Numbered from the stretch's first letter, positions 15,618-25,317 are shown. The stretch: DNA of 58,536 nt from Pseudomonadota bacterium (GCA_023386885.1 JAEWIX010000019.1:1-58536); one strand, 5' to 3'. Notes: generated by a model not told the origin, from the letters alone. Program-made: numbers and translations.

Positions 15618-18339
15618 GGATGCCTGCTTGCAGGTAATGCAGTTTTGCGTAACGCCCGTTCGAACGGATCAGTTCGTCGTGATGGCCATCCTCGACGATG
15701 CGTCCCCGCTCGATGGTAATGATGCGATCGGCCTGCCGGACCGTTGAGAGACGATGCGCCACGACGAACACCGTTCGTCCGGCGGCAATTCGCTTCATGT
15801 TCTGCTGGATGGCGCGTTCGCTTTCGTAGTCGAGCGCGCTGGTGGCTTCGTCAAGAATGAGAATGCGCGGGTCGGTCATCAGCGCGCGCGCGATCGCGAT
15901 GCGCTGCCGCTGTCCTCCGGAAAGGCTGCTGCCGCGCTCGCCGACGACGGTGTCGTAACCCTCAGGCAGTTCCAGGATGAAGTCGTGCGCGCCCGCAAGT
16001 TCGGCCGCGGCGATGATGCGCTCCATGGGCACTGTCGGATCCGAGAGCGCGATGTTCTCCCGGATGGAGCTGTTGAATAGCACATTCTCCTGCAGCACCA
16101 CGCCGGTTTGCCGTCGCAGCCAGGCGAGATCGACCATGGCGAGATCGACGCCATCGATCAGGACGCGTCCGCTCTCCGGCACGTAGAGGCGCTGGATCAG
16201 TTTCGCGATGGTGCTCTTGCCGGAGCCGGACGAGCCAACTACGCCGACAACTTGCCCGGGCTGAACGCTGAAGGAGACATCGTGCAGCACTTCCGGGCCG
16301 TCGATGCGGTAACGGAAGCTCACATGCTCGAATGTGATCTGCCCACGGATCGCCGGAAGCGCGGCGCGGCCGGGACTGAAGCTCGGCTCGGGAATCGTGT
16401 TGAGAATGTCGCCGAGCCGGTCGATCGAAAGGCGCGCCTGGTGGAAGTCCTGCCAAAGTTGCGCAAGCCGCAGCACTGGCATGCTGACGCGTGCAGCCAG
16501 CATATTGAAGGCGACCAGCTCGCCAACGGTCATCTCGCCATTGATGACGAGTTTGGCGCCGAAATAGAGTGTGGCAGCGATGACCAGCTTGTTGACGGTC
16601 TGGACCGCTTGACTTGCGGTGTTGTTCAGGCTCAGAACGCGGAAGCTCGCGGTGACGTAGGCGGCAAGCTGTTCTTCCCAGCGACGCTGCATTTGCGGTT
16701 CGACCGCCATGGCCTTGAGCGTTTCGACACCCGTTACGCTCTCGACGAGAAAGGCCTGGTTCTCCGCGCCACGATTGAATTTCTCGTCAAGGCGGCGGCG
16801 GAAGAGCGGTGCGGCGCCGGCTGAAATCCCGATATAGAACGGAAAGGATGCCAGAACCACGAAGGTCAACCATGTCGAGTAATAGAACATCACCGCCAGA
16901 AAGACGAAGGTGAACAGGAAATCTATCACCAGCGTTAGCGCCGAACTGGTCAGAAACTGGCGGATGTTTTCCAGCTCGCGGACACGCGCGACGGAATCGC
17001 CGACGCGCCTGGCCTGAAAATAGGCGATCGGTAGTGCCATCAAATGCTTGAACAAGCGCGCGCCGAGTTCGACATCGATGCGGTTGGTGGTGTGAGCGAA
17101 CACGTAGACGCGCAGTGTGCCGAGAACGGCCTCGAACAGGGTGAGGGCGACAAGGCCGATCACCAGCACATCGAGCGTACTCATGCTTTGATGCACGAGC
17201 ACTTTGTCGATGACCACCTGAAAAAACAGCGGCGAGATGACCCCGAAAACCTGAAGGAAGAACGACGCAGCCAGAACCTCTCCCAGCAGGCGCCGGTACT
17301 TATGGATCGCACCGAGAAACCAGGTGATGTCGAAACGCTGCGAAAGGTCTGTCAGCGACGCACGGCGTGCCATCAGCACGACGTTGCCGTCCCAAATGGC
17401 TTCGAGTTCGGCCCGCGTGATCGTTTCCGGCCGCGGTACCATCGGCCATTGCACGAGGAGCTTGTCGTCGATCACCTTGCCGAGGATCAGGAAACGGCCA
17501 TCGCGCAGCACGGCAATCCCCGGCAGCGGCGTGACGGCGAGCCGATCCCAGTTGGTTTTCTGTATTCTGGCCTTGAGGCCGAAATCCTTCGCACAGCGCA
17601 GCATGCTGGTCACGTCCACCCGCGTGACTCCAAGCTGGTGCCGGACTTGTTCCGGATCGGTGGCGATGCCGTGGCACCGTAGCAGGGTGACGAGAGCCGG
17701 CAGGCCGGAATCGTCGGCATTCTGGGGAGCTGTTTCTGGAACGGCAGCCGAAGTTTTGCCCTGCCAGATCCCGTGCAGGCGTTGCGGTAGTTCGCGGACG
17801 AAAGTCACGACCGGAACAAACGCGTGGCGTATGCCTTCAAGTCCGGCACGTTGTCCCGGAATGTGCGTGGGAATGACACCGCGAATCTGCTCTACCAATT
17901 TTCGTCCACGGAGAAGCACATCGTCGACGAAGTGACGCGCGCGCTGCGTGAAGCCCATCGATCCGGCGGACACCACGCGGCCATCCCAGATCGCTTCGAA
18001 TTCGGCGCGGGTGATCAACTTGGGTTGCGGCGAAGAGGGATACAGAACCAACGCGCCGTTATCGTCTGCGCGACCGAGCAGAAGAAAGCTCCCGTCGCGC
18101 AATGACGCGATCCCCGGCAGTCGCATGCCGACCAACTGCGTCCAATGCGTCGTTCGCGAACCGACGGCGATCCCGAGCTGCTTGGCGCAGCGGAGCATCG
18201 CGCGAATGCCCACCGTCGGTGTCCCGCAACGCTCGCGGATCTGATCGAGCGCGGCATTCACGCCCTGAAGGCGCAGAAACAGCCACAAGGCGAGGAGCCC
18301 GGCATCCTCCGTCTGAGCATTGTCATTCTGCATTGCCAT
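15604..18339 (-). CDS. Type I secretion ABC exporter with two tandem degenerate C39-like domains
   Basis: A 911-residue protein. Two related N-terminal domains, about residues 11-124 and 210-324, share LPGIA.LRDG.FL.LG and TRAEFEAIWDG / TRAELEAIWDG. They match the C39 peptidase-like domain of HlyB-type exporters but lack the catalytic Cys, so they should bind rather than cleave cargo. Next come the six-helix membrane domain (about 345-610) and the ATPase domain with Walker A GSSGSGKST, signature LSGGQRQR, Walker B ILILDEATSALD and the switch His in VAHRLST. One such domain is usual, so the duplication is noteworthy. The ATG at 18339 has GGAGAG about 9 bp upstream; an in-frame GTG at 18357 is an alternative. 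Cargo is probably the GH16 protein encoded just upstream. Confidence 0.92.
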   Translation of the reverse strand: MAMQNDNAQTEDAGLLALWLFLRLQGVNAALDQIRERCGTPTVGIRAMLRCAKQLGIAVGSRTTHWTQLVGMRLPGIASLRDGSFLLLGRADDNGALVLYPSSPQPKLITRAEFEAIWDGRVVSAGSMGFTQRARHFVDDVLLRGRKLVEQIRGVIPTHIPGQRAGLEGIRHAFVPVVTFVRELPQRLHGIWQGKTSAAVPETAPQNADDSGLPALVTLLRCHGIATDPEQVRHQLGVTRVDVTSMLRCAKDFGLKARIQKTNWDRLAVTPLPGIAVLRDGRFLILGKVIDDKLLVQWPMVPRPETITRAELEAIWDGNVVLMARRASLTDLSQRFDITWFLGAIHKYRRLLGEVLAASFFLQVFGVISPLFFQVVIDKVLVHQSMSTLDVLVIGLVALTLFEAVLGTLRVYVFAHTTNRIDVELGARLFKHLMALPIAYFQARRVGDSVARVRELENIRQFLTSSALTLVIDFLFTFVFLAVMFYYSTWLTFVVLASFPFYIGISAGAAPLFRRRLDEKFNRGAENQAFLVESVTGVETLKAMAVEPQMQRRWEEQLAAYVTASFRVLSLNNTASQAVQTVNKLVIAATLYFGAKLVINGEMTVGELVAFNMLAARVSMPVLRLAQLWQDFHQARLSIDRLGDILNTIPEPSFSPGRAALPAIRGQITFEHVSFRYRIDGPEVLHDVSFSVQPGQVVGVVGSSGSGKSTIAKLIQRLYVPESGRVLIDGVDLAMVDLAWLRRQTGVVLQENVLFNSSIRENIALSDPTVPMERIIAAAELAGAHDFILELPEGYDTVVGERGSSLSGGQRQRIAIARALMTDPRILILDEATSALDYESERAIQQNMKRIAAGRTVFVVAHRLSTVRQADRIITIERGRIVEDGHHDELIRSNGRYAKLHYLQAGIHDPR

Positions 18340-18414
18340 TCTAAATCGGCTCTCCACGAATACGCGAAACTATGCAAGGAGCGGTAATCAAGGCGACGCA
18401 CCCAGATCTGTGTG

Positions 18415-18450
18415 TGCGCAGGCGACCGGCGAAAGCCGATCACCTGTGCA
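18415..18450 (-). terminator. Stem-loop between GH16 gene and T1SS genes
   Basis: A 16-bp imperfect stem with a 4-nt loop. In the minus-strand RNA it has two G-U pairs and one A-C mismatch. It lies just after the GH16 stop and about 75 bp before the ABC exporter start. No U-tract follows. It could terminate partially or stabilise the upstream message, giving more cargo than exporter. Confidence 0.55.
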
Positions 18451-18459
18451 CGTTGCCGG

Positions 18460-19992
18460 CTAGTGCTGAGGTCGGGTAAAGTAGGCTTCACTCAGATAGT
18501 TCGAAGCTCTCGACACAGCCGTGGTGATCTGCCCGTTATCCGATTGGCCCGAGTTTCGACCGCCGGCCAGATATTGATTCAGCAACGAGAAGCTGCGATC
18601 AGCCTGGTACGACGAGAAGCGGCCATATCCGGCACTGGAGTTCGCCACGGTGAGGGTCTGCGTCGCTGAGGTCGCGCTGGCGCCCGTCAAGGGATCCGTG
18701 GCTGTTGCCGTCGCGGACAACGATGTCACGGGTTGCCCCCAACCCCGATAGGCGGAATGCAGCGTCAATCCGCTTTCGACTTGCGCGGCGGACAACGTCA
18801 CATTGTCTCCCCTGAAAACCTGATCGTCCAGATTGTTGGTGATCGTCGTGTATCGCGACAGTCCCTGGATGTTCACGGTCACGGCGTCGTTTGGATCTGG
18901 CGTCCGAACATTCAGCCCCAGATCGACCGTGCCGTTTCTGTTCACCGACAGCGAATTGTCATCCACCGTCAGAACGGGCCTGTAGACCGAGGGGATCCCT
19001 GGAGATGTGGTTGGCGGCGCTGTTGTCGCACCGTCCGATCCGTTTCCGGATGAAGCCGTATCCTGTGTGTTGTCGGGGGAGGTCGCCGGCGGAGCGATCA
19101 CCGGAGGCGATGTCACCGGGGGACTGACCTGAGGTGGAGAGGTCGATGCCGAGGGGCTGATGTTGGCGCCCGTGATCGAGTAGCCGCTCCCCGAAGGTTG
19201 ATAGAGCTGGATCGCGTCCACTCGCATCTCCATCGAAGACGGAGTCGAACTGCCGAGAACCGTATGCCACCCTGCGGTGTTGGAATTCGCGACCTGGTTG
19301 TCGATGATCAATTCCATCGGCTGGTTCGGTATCGGCATCTGCGCGCTGGTGACTTGCGCCATCTGTTTTCCGTCGAGATACCATGTGATCGATTTACCCG
19401 GCACCCAGTCGATAGCGTAGGTGTGGAAGTCGGCGGTCAGGTCGACGCCGGTATTGATGACCTTGCCGAAGTTGCCACCCGGCGTGTGAAGGTTGGCCGA
19501 GAATGCCTGGTTTGCGGGTCCCGAGCCGGTGTAACCGCCTTCCTGTATGTCGATTTCGAAATTGTCGCGGCTGTTGCCCGCGCCCTTGCCCGGCAGCAAC
19601 CACAGGCCCGGCCAAGCGCCGTCTCCCGCCGGAGCTTTCATGCTGATCTGAAGATAGCCACCGGTGAATTCGAAGCTGCCGTAGCTGCTGACAGCGCCAG
19701 AGGTGATCGGAAAGGTCTGCGTGGTGCCCTGATTGTTGCCGGTTATGGACGATTTTATTGCCGTCAGGTTCAACGTGCCATCGCTGACGGCCACCTGGCT
19801 CGGCATGAAGTATTCGGCATCGTACGGGCCGCCAGCCCCGCTTCCGCCCGATCCATTGCTATTCCAGGGTGAACCCTGGGCCGCGTTGCTCGTAATGTAA
19901 TTACGCCAAACGTTGTTGAGTGACGTCCCCGAGAAGTCTTCTTGGAAAACGAGGTCACTTGCGCTGTAACCTGAAGGTGTAGAAAGAGCCAT
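18460..19992 (-). CDS. Glycoside hydrolase family 16 protein, probable T1SS cargo
   Basis: A 510-residue protein. The first 280 residues are a GH16 beta-jelly-roll with the intact catalytic motif E-x-D-x-x-E (Glu146, Asp148, Glu151 in FEIDIQEGG). A Pro/Ser/Thr-rich linker follows at about 290-345, then a C-terminal domain with repeated beta-strand-like Thr/Val patterns and a Ser/Gln/Asn-rich end. There is no Sec or Tat signal peptide and no classical RTX nonapeptide. Together with the adjacent type I exporter this suggests an uncleaved C-terminal secretion signal, as in rhizobial ExsH/PlyA-type glycanases. The likely role is trimming the organism's own exopolysaccharide; the exact linkage is unknown. 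The ATG at 19992 has AAAGAGG upstream, whereas the longer frame to 20025 adds residues without support. Confidence 0.9.
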   Translation of the reverse strand: MALSTPSGYSASDLVFQEDFSGTSLNNVWRNYITSNAAQGSPWNSNGSGGSGAGGPYDAEYFMPSQVAVSDGTLNLTAIKSSITGNNQGTTQTFPITSGAVSSYGSFEFTGGYLQISMKAPAGDGAWPGLWLLPGKGAGNSRDNFEIDIQEGGYTGSGPANQAFSANLHTPGGNFGKVINTGVDLTADFHTYAIDWVPGKSITWYLDGKQMAQVTSAQMPIPNQPMELIIDNQVANSNTAGWHTVLGSSTPSSMEMRVDAIQLYQPSGSGYSITGANISPSASTSPPQVSPPVTSPPVIAPPATSPDNTQDTASSGNGSDGATTAPPTTSPGIPSVYRPVLTVDDNSLSVNRNGTVDLGLNVRTPDPNDAVTVNIQGLSRYTTITNNLDDQVFRGDNVTLSAAQVESGLTLHSAYRGWGQPVTSLSATATATDPLTGASATSATQTLTVANSSAGYGRFSSYQADRSFSLLNQYLAGGRNSGQSDNGQITTAVSRASNYLSEAYFTRPQH

Positions 19993-21029
19993 CCGCCATC
20001 CTCTTTGATCGATGAGTACCCCCAAATCCCCAAGCTGCTCTGACCACGAATGATGGCGAGAAAATTGTCGATGATGACGGACAGCCGATACGGACGATCA
20101 AGCGGAGATGCACGGCTCCGTCGAAGTTGTCATCGTTCGATTGCACGAGCGGACCGTACGCGATGGTTTTCCGTTAAGTAATAGAAGTTTGCGTCGCGAT
20201 CCTGCGGTTGCGGTTCTCGTTACTTTCACAGGATCATCGCTCAGGTGAGTAGTCGGATTCTCCACGATCAAATTTAATGTCAGTGCGGGATATAGGCTAA
20301 GTAACAGGTCGTGAGCGCACCTTGAGGACCGAATCATCGACGGCAACTCGCCGCTAACGTGTTATCGGTCTCATTTGTTACTTCATTCCGGTTGTATTGG
20401 TCTGCATAAAATCCTTGCTCGATCTCATATGTTCGCAACCGTCGATGGTTTGTCGCGAATAACACAAGCCGGCCGATGCCGAATGCAGCCTGTTATGCGC
20501 TTTCAGGTCAGCTCGAGAATGGAGCCGCTTCCTGACCGTGACATTTTCCGCGCGTGAGATAATAGCTTGTTTTGTCTGTGAATCGCGTCATGCACGTTCG
20601 ATCTTTCGGGCAAGATGCTATCATTGGATAGCAGCATCCAATCGATGCAATTTACGGTGGCGCTAACGTGATATGAGCGTCCGCATCCCGGGTTGTGCGC
20701 TTGCCGGTCACTCGCGCAACGATGCATCGCCGTTCGAAGGAATAGCTTCGCCGGCTCCCGGCAGTCAGACGTTGCGGGAATTGCGCCGGATTATCTGATT
20801 TTGACTCACAGAAGAAGCGGTTAGGTCGCACCGGATCGCAACAACCAACATTCTCAGCGGTGCGGGCATTTACTCCGTAAGGGGTGCCCACAAAGGGAAT
20901 TTGTGCGTTCGGCTTCGAAGGATCAGCATGCCAGCATGAAGTGCCTTGCCGTATCCGATGCCGGAACGACAGGGACGCTATAGCCATATCGCTATAGCCA
21001 TATGAAGTCGTCATAGAAAGGGACGTGCC
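19993..21029. other. Divergent intergenic region between GH16 and export genes
   Basis: About 1 kb without a believable gene. It separates the minus-strand GH16 gene from the plus-strand ExoF-like gene, so it should hold promoters for both. The composition is more AT-rich than the genes. The only structure I can document is the 14-bp tandem repeat at 20976-21003. A minus-strand frame reaching in from the ExoF-like gene has no motif support. Confidence 0.5.
20976..21003. repeat. Tandem 14-bp repeat upstream of ExoF-like gene
   Basis: CGCTATAGCCATAT occurs twice, perfectly, head to tail, ending 26 bp before the ATG of the export gene. Each copy contains the self-complementary GCTATAGC. The location suits a repeated regulator-binding site or a leader element near the ribosome site. 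It could also be a simple slippage product. Confidence 0.6.
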
Positions 21030-22745
21030 ATGGGTGCTCAACGCCGTTTCTTCCGAGCTCGTCCCCCATCTGCGCCGAAGGCGCCCGATCCGCCTTCCCG
21101 GACCGGATCGCCTGCCCGTAAGGGGCTGGTCAAGCCGATCCTGCTGACCGTCGGACTGTCCGCCGTCGCTGTGGTGTTGATGGGCGGGCCGCTGGCTGAA
21201 GACATATTCAAGAGCAAAAGCCCGGCCGGTGATGCCTCCAGAACCGCCGTTCAGAAAGCGCTCGCCGCCGATCAAAGCCGGCACGATCGGCCGGCTCAGG
21301 TCCTGGCTGAATATATTCCCGCGACGATATCGTCGTCGAATGTGCTGATGCGGGTCAATGCGGGTGCCATCGCGAGCGAGCCGGTGATTGCGCCAAGCGG
21401 GGAGCGTCCAAAGAGTGCCGCGGTTGTTCGGAGTGAGCGGTCCCCTGCATCTGCGCTGTCGTTTGGCGCCGGCGACAAACTCAAGATCGCTTTCTACGAG
21501 CGCCTGAATGTCGAGGAAGACAAGTGGGGTCGCCCAACCTCTGCTCTGCGCAGCATCCAGCAACGCCCTGAACTAAGCGGGGAATACACCGTCCAGGAGG
21601 ACGGCACGATTTCCATTCCATTGCTCGGCTCCATTTCGGTTGCCAGCCGCTCCGCACAGCAGGTGCATGCCGCTCTGGACGAAGCCTTCGAGCATCTGCT
21701 GGGTCGCAAGGGAATGGTCAATGTGGTGCTGCTGGAGCGCGCGCCGATCTATGTGCTTGGGCCGGTCAAGAGTCCCGGCTCTTTCAAGTACATGACTGGC
21801 GCCACGGTGTTACACGCCATCGCGATGGCCGGCGGTCTCGATCGCGGCGCCAGCGACCCGTGGTCGAAGGTCGAAGCCGTTCGAGAGTATCAGAAACGAA
21901 GCGGCGCGGTGGATACCGTGGTGAAACTGATGGCTCGCGACGCCGTGCTGAAGGCTGAGCGCGACGGAAATACGCCCAAGATTCCGCTCCGATTGATGGA
22001 GTTGGTCGGAGCAACCGAGGCCATTCATCTGATCAACGAACAAGGCGAGCGACGCAAGGCTATCGTTCAGGCGCGCAAGGATCGCGAGCGGGCGATGGTA
22101 AACTCTTTCGAGGCCGCCAAGCAGGATCTTCAAATGTATGGCCACACGACAGCGCTCGACAAACTCGTGAAGACCCGGCAGGAACGCGTCGACAGTACGC
22201 GTGCGCTGGTGGAGCGCAATGTCGTTGCGAAATCCATGCTGAGCCAGGTCGAGGGTGAGTTGTCCGATGCGGAGCAGCGCCGGCAGGATGCCATCAATCA
22301 GTACGGGATGGCCAAGCAGCGGCTGGCGTCGCTCGCGGCGGACAAGCTCAAGGTCCAGGCTGATCTCGAGAAGGATCTGGCCATCGAAATTGACGCCGTC
22401 GAGCGCCAGATCACGGAGAGCGAGCGCGAGATGAACACCAGTGAGGGAATTCTCAAGAATTTGCCGGTGACGCGGACCGCGTACGCTCCCTCGAAAGAAA
22501 CAAGCGGCATAACCTATCAGATCGTTCGACGGACGGCGAGCGGACCGGTCAATATCGCCGCCGACGGCATGACGCTGTTGCAACCGGGTGACCTCGTCAA
22601 CATTGCCATCGGTTCGGGCGAATCTGCCGCGCTGCCGCCGATCTCATCGGTGCCCACAGTCCCGGTGGTCGCACCAGATGAAGGATCGTCGGCCGGACGT
22701 ACCGCGAGCCATCAGAAGATAGGCCGCACGATTGCGCAGGACTGA
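21030..22745 (+). CDS. ExoF/Wza-type polysaccharide biosynthesis/export protein
   Basis: A 571-residue protein. After a basic N-terminus comes one hydrophobic segment (about 39-57), then a polysaccharide-export domain at roughly 145-270. It shows GDKLKIAFYE, GEYTVQEDGTISIPLLG and an SLBB-like stretch (APIYVLGPVKSPGSFKY... with VLHAIAMAGGL). A long coiled coil follows at about 330-490 and a second short beta segment near the C-terminus (LQPGDLVNIAIG). This order matches rhizobial ExoF-like proteins more than Wza, which lacks the coiled coil. The predicted role is a periplasm-spanning or outer-membrane export conduit for the exopolysaccharide. AAAGGG lies before the ATG. It stands alone on the plus strand with no ExoP-like kinase next to it. 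Confidence 0.88.
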   Translation: MGAQRRFFRARPPSAPKAPDPPSRTGSPARKGLVKPILLTVGLSAVAVVLMGGPLAEDIFKSKSPAGDASRTAVQKALAADQSRHDRPAQVLAEYIPATISSSNVLMRVNAGAIASEPVIAPSGERPKSAAVVRSERSPASALSFGAGDKLKIAFYERLNVEEDKWGRPTSALRSIQQRPELSGEYTVQEDGTISIPLLGSISVASRSAQQVHAALDEAFEHLLGRKGMVNVVLLERAPIYVLGPVKSPGSFKYMTGATVLHAIAMAGGLDRGASDPWSKVEAVREYQKRSGAVDTVVKLMARDAVLKAERDGNTPKIPLRLMELVGATEAIHLINEQGERRKAIVQARKDRERAMVNSFEAAKQDLQMYGHTTALDKLVKTRQERVDSTRALVERNVVAKSMLSQVEGELSDAEQRRQDAINQYGMAKQRLASLAADKLKVQADLEKDLAIEIDAVERQITESEREMNTSEGILKNLPVTRTAYAPSKETSGITYQIVRRTASGPVNIAADGMTLLQPGDLVNIAIGSGESAALPPISSVPTVPVVAPDEGSSAGRTASHQKIGRTIAQD

Positions 22746-23051
22746 GGAGGGGAATTGCCCCAAGGCGATGCTCTCAAGCACGCCCAAACGCGTCCACCTC
22801 GGTATTCGACGAGGCGCTCAGCTCAACGCCGCGATGAACACCCGATCGACCGCGATGCCGCCATGCCCGTCGACACCGGAAGGATGTCGGCGGGCATTGG
22901 TTTACGCGATCGAGATGCACAGCTCACTGTGATGGAAGATTGGGCATGCGTTGCATGCGAACCGATGCAGGCCATGCGAGGGTGGCATGCGGCAAGGGAC
23001 CGCCATCGCGGCGGAGCGCGATGCTTGCACAGGCCGTCGGCCTAATTCAAA
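22746..23051. other. Intergenic region, no gene seen
   Basis: A 306-bp region between the converging ExoF-like and methyltransferase genes. A plus-strand open frame of about 96 codons has an Arg/Asp-rich, unrecognisable product and overlaps nothing conserved. I treat the stretch as noncoding and see no strong terminator. Confidence 0.4.
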
Positions 23052-23846
23052 TCAGGAATTGAGCGGCCGAGTCGCCACGATCAGCGTCGAAACGCCGAAC
23101 TTTCGCAGCGGTGTCTTTTCGATCCGGGGCATCAGTCGCCGGTATGTCGCGATCACGCTTGACGGCAACCATCGGTAAAGTTCGAACACCGGCAGCACGT
23201 AATCGACCTTTTCGATTCTGAAGCCGGCCGCCGCGACGATGTTGCGCAGTTCATATGGCCAGTAGTTTCGTGCGGCCATGGCCCGCGCGGCCCACGAACT
23301 CGGCAGCCACGGAAGCAGTGGTATGGGAATGCCGAACTCGCGACCGAACAATCGCATGCCGTGTCCCTCGAACGGAAACCAGCGATTTGGACTCATCACG
23401 ACGAGATGGCCGCCGGGTTTCAACACTCGCCGAATTTCACGCAGCGTAGCGGCTTCATCGCCGACATGTTCCAGAACCTCGTTCAACAACGCAGCATCGA
23501 CAGATGCATCTGGCAGCGGAAAGTCATCGGTGCAGCAATGGTATTCGACCACGTCCGGTGATTGGATCGACGCCTTACCGCTGGCCTGCCGGCGGGCGAT
23601 TGCCTCGTCGATTCTGGATTGCTCGGGATCGACGCCGATGGCCTTTTCTGCGCCCCAGGCAACCAGGGCTTCGGTATAACCGCCGTCGGCGCAACCGCAG
23701 TCCAGCCAGACACCATGAAGCAACCCCAGGTCTTTCAGTTTTCCGAGCCTGTAGGTGACGTTGCTTCCAATCGCGGTCGAACTTCCGGGATGCGGGTAAC
23801 GCGGCGCGGTGCGGGCGCGTGACAGGGTAAATTGGTTCGCGGTCAT
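23052..23846 (-). CDS. Class I SAM-dependent methyltransferase
   Basis: A 264-residue enzyme with the Rossmann-type methyltransferase fold. SAM motif I is LDCGCADGGY (about 48-57), the acidic residue after strand 2 is in GVDPEQS, and VLKPGGHLVVMSPNRWF marks strand 5. A hydrophobic Pro/Trp-rich segment at about 175-215 suggests contact with a lipid or membrane partner. It is the last gene of the minus-strand polysaccharide operon, 139 bp after the flippase gene, with AAAGGAAAGGA before its ATG. Probable roles are methylation of a sugar or of a lipid carrier-linked glycan; the acceptor cannot be read from sequence. Confidence 0.85.
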   Translation of the reverse strand: MTANQFTLSRARTAPRYPHPGSSTAIGSNVTYRLGKLKDLGLLHGVWLDCGCADGGYTEALVAWGAEKAIGVDPEQSRIDEAIARRQASGKASIQSPDVVEYHCCTDDFPLPDASVDAALLNEVLEHVGDEAATLREIRRVLKPGGHLVVMSPNRWFPFEGHGMRLFGREFGIPIPLLPWLPSSWAARAMAARNYWPYELRNIVAAAGFRIEKVDYVLPVFELYRWLPSSVIATYRRLMPRIEKTPLRKFGVSTLIVATRPLNS

Positions 23847-23985
23847 GGGCCAGTTCCTTTCCTTTCGATGTTAAGCGATGCGAGGACGCGTCGCTTGCCG
23901 AACGGAGTCGATAGCGATTCCGCTGCTGATCCGGTGAGGTGCTGCCGTGGGGATCTGTGATCCTGTGCCATGATTGAAGGCCCGC

Positions 23986-25317
23986 CTAAATCTGAACCGG
24001 CGGTGGGGACGTAAACTCACGCGAACGGCAGTCGGGAAAACCCAGGTTTGTGACGAAGACCCAGAGCAGCGCCACGCATATGCCCTCGATAGTGACGGCG
24101 ATGGTCCAGCCGACGACGAGGCCTTCAAGCCCACCGAGTTTCGCACCCACAATCAGGAAGCCAAGTTCCAGCAGCCCGCCCAGCGCGAACGGAAGTGACG
24201 CCTTGCGCATCGCATCGCTCAACCGTGCCAACGTGCAGGCGTGAAATTTGAGTGTCGATCCCAGCAGGCTGAAGCCGAGAAAGCGCAGGCTTGATCCGGC
24301 AATCTCCCGATAAGCCGGATTGAACAGCTCCAGGATTTTCTCCGAATAAAGGAAAATGAAGACGGCACAGATCAGCGAAAACAGCAACGATACTGTGAGC
24401 GACAAGGTGAAATGGTGCCGGGATTTGCTCGGCCCAGCTCTGACCACCGGAAACAAAACCGTGGCGAGCACGGCCGGAATCACGGCGGCCGTGGAAACCA
24501 GCATCCAAAGCGCCGAAAACGCGGCGGTGGCGGCGGACGACAGCAACACCAGCACCAGATAGGGCACGATGATGCCGGGAGCTTGCAAGGTGACGTCGAG
24601 GGCGTAATGATCGAACACCTTGCGCCGGAACGTATGAAGCAGGCGAAAGTCGGGGATTCCGACCAGACGGCGTGCGCCGCCTTTGGTGATGAGATCGACC
24701 GCAATCCATGACGCCAGGATGCCGGCCACCCATGTCAGGAGGATTGTCGTGCTGGACGTCTGGCTGACGACGGCGGCGGCCGCGATCAGCATCAGCTTGA
24801 ACACCGAGAACAGAACTTGCTGGATCATCCTGATGGTGCTGTTCAAGCTGCCCACGAAGGCCTGATCGACAACCATGGTGAAGGCCGTTAGGCCGCAGCC
24901 GATCACGAACACGCTGGCCGCGAGCCAGCCGTCGATGAGATTGGCGGAGCCGATGAAGTGCGCACCGAAAATGAATGACAAAGCCAGGCCGATTGTGAGC
25001 GCGACCCCGATCGCTGCTGCCGCGCCAACGAGGGCAGGCACCTTGTGCGGATGGCGAACGATCTCGCCGATCAGCAAGGTCCCGAGCCCGGCTTCGCCGA
25101 GCAGGCCGATGAGACCGATCACTGACAGCAGGGCGGATGCGTTGCCGATCGCCTCCGGTGGAAACAGCCGGGCCGCCAGCCACCAGTACACAAAGCCGAG
25201 ACCGGCCGTCGCGATTGCTCCGATCGCCAGCGCGCCGGAATTCGTGGCAAGCGTCGCGCTCTCCTGAATCGCCTGACGCAGGCGCATGAAAGCCCCCTTG
25301 GCGGCGGCTACGGACAC
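23986..25317 (-). CDS. Polysaccharide flippase (Wzx/MOP superfamily)
   Basis: A 443-residue integral membrane protein with about 12 hydrophobic helices and the layout of the oligosaccharidyl-lipid flippase family. It would move undecaprenyl-linked repeat units across the inner membrane. I kept the GTG at 25317, which overlaps the end of the preceding glycosyltransferase gene by 10 bp and has GGGAGGG about 6 bp upstream. The internal ATG at 25287 also has AAGGGGG and is an alternative. Neighbouring glycosyltransferases fit a Wzx/Wzy-type assembly route. Confidence 0.87.
   Translation of the reverse strand: MSVAAAKGAFMRLRQAIQESATLATNSGALAIGAIATAGLGFVYWWLAARLFPPEAIGNASALLSVIGLIGLLGEAGLGTLLIGEIVRHPHKVPALVGAAAAIGVALTIGLALSFIFGAHFIGSANLIDGWLAASVFVIGCGLTAFTMVVDQAFVGSLNSTIRMIQQVLFSVFKLMLIAAAAVVSQTSSTTILLTWVAGILASWIAVDLITKGGARRLVGIPDFRLLHTFRRKVFDHYALDVTLQAPGIIVPYLVLVLLSSAATAAFSALWMLVSTAAVIPAVLATVLFPVVRAGPSKSRHHFTLSLTVSLLFSLICAVFIFLYSEKILELFNPAYREIAGSSLRFLGFSLLGSTLKFHACTLARLSDAMRKASLPFALGGLLELGFLIVGAKLGGLEGLVVGWTIAVTIEGICVALLWVFVTNLGFPDCRSREFTSPPPVQI

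Noticed and set aside
20652..21563. 303-codon minus-strand frame across the ExoF-like gene start
   Set aside because: Antisense to a well-supported gene, with basic low-complexity product and no motif; it is a GC-rich shadow.
22755..23045. 96-codon plus-strand frame between two convergent genes
   Set aside because: Unrecognisable Arg/Asp-rich product, no conserved pattern; treated as noncoding.
24125..25183. 352-codon minus-strand frame inside the flippase gene
   Set aside because: Same strand, shifted frame; the product is Arg/Gly/Pro-rich without membrane helices, whereas the main frame encodes a clear flippase.
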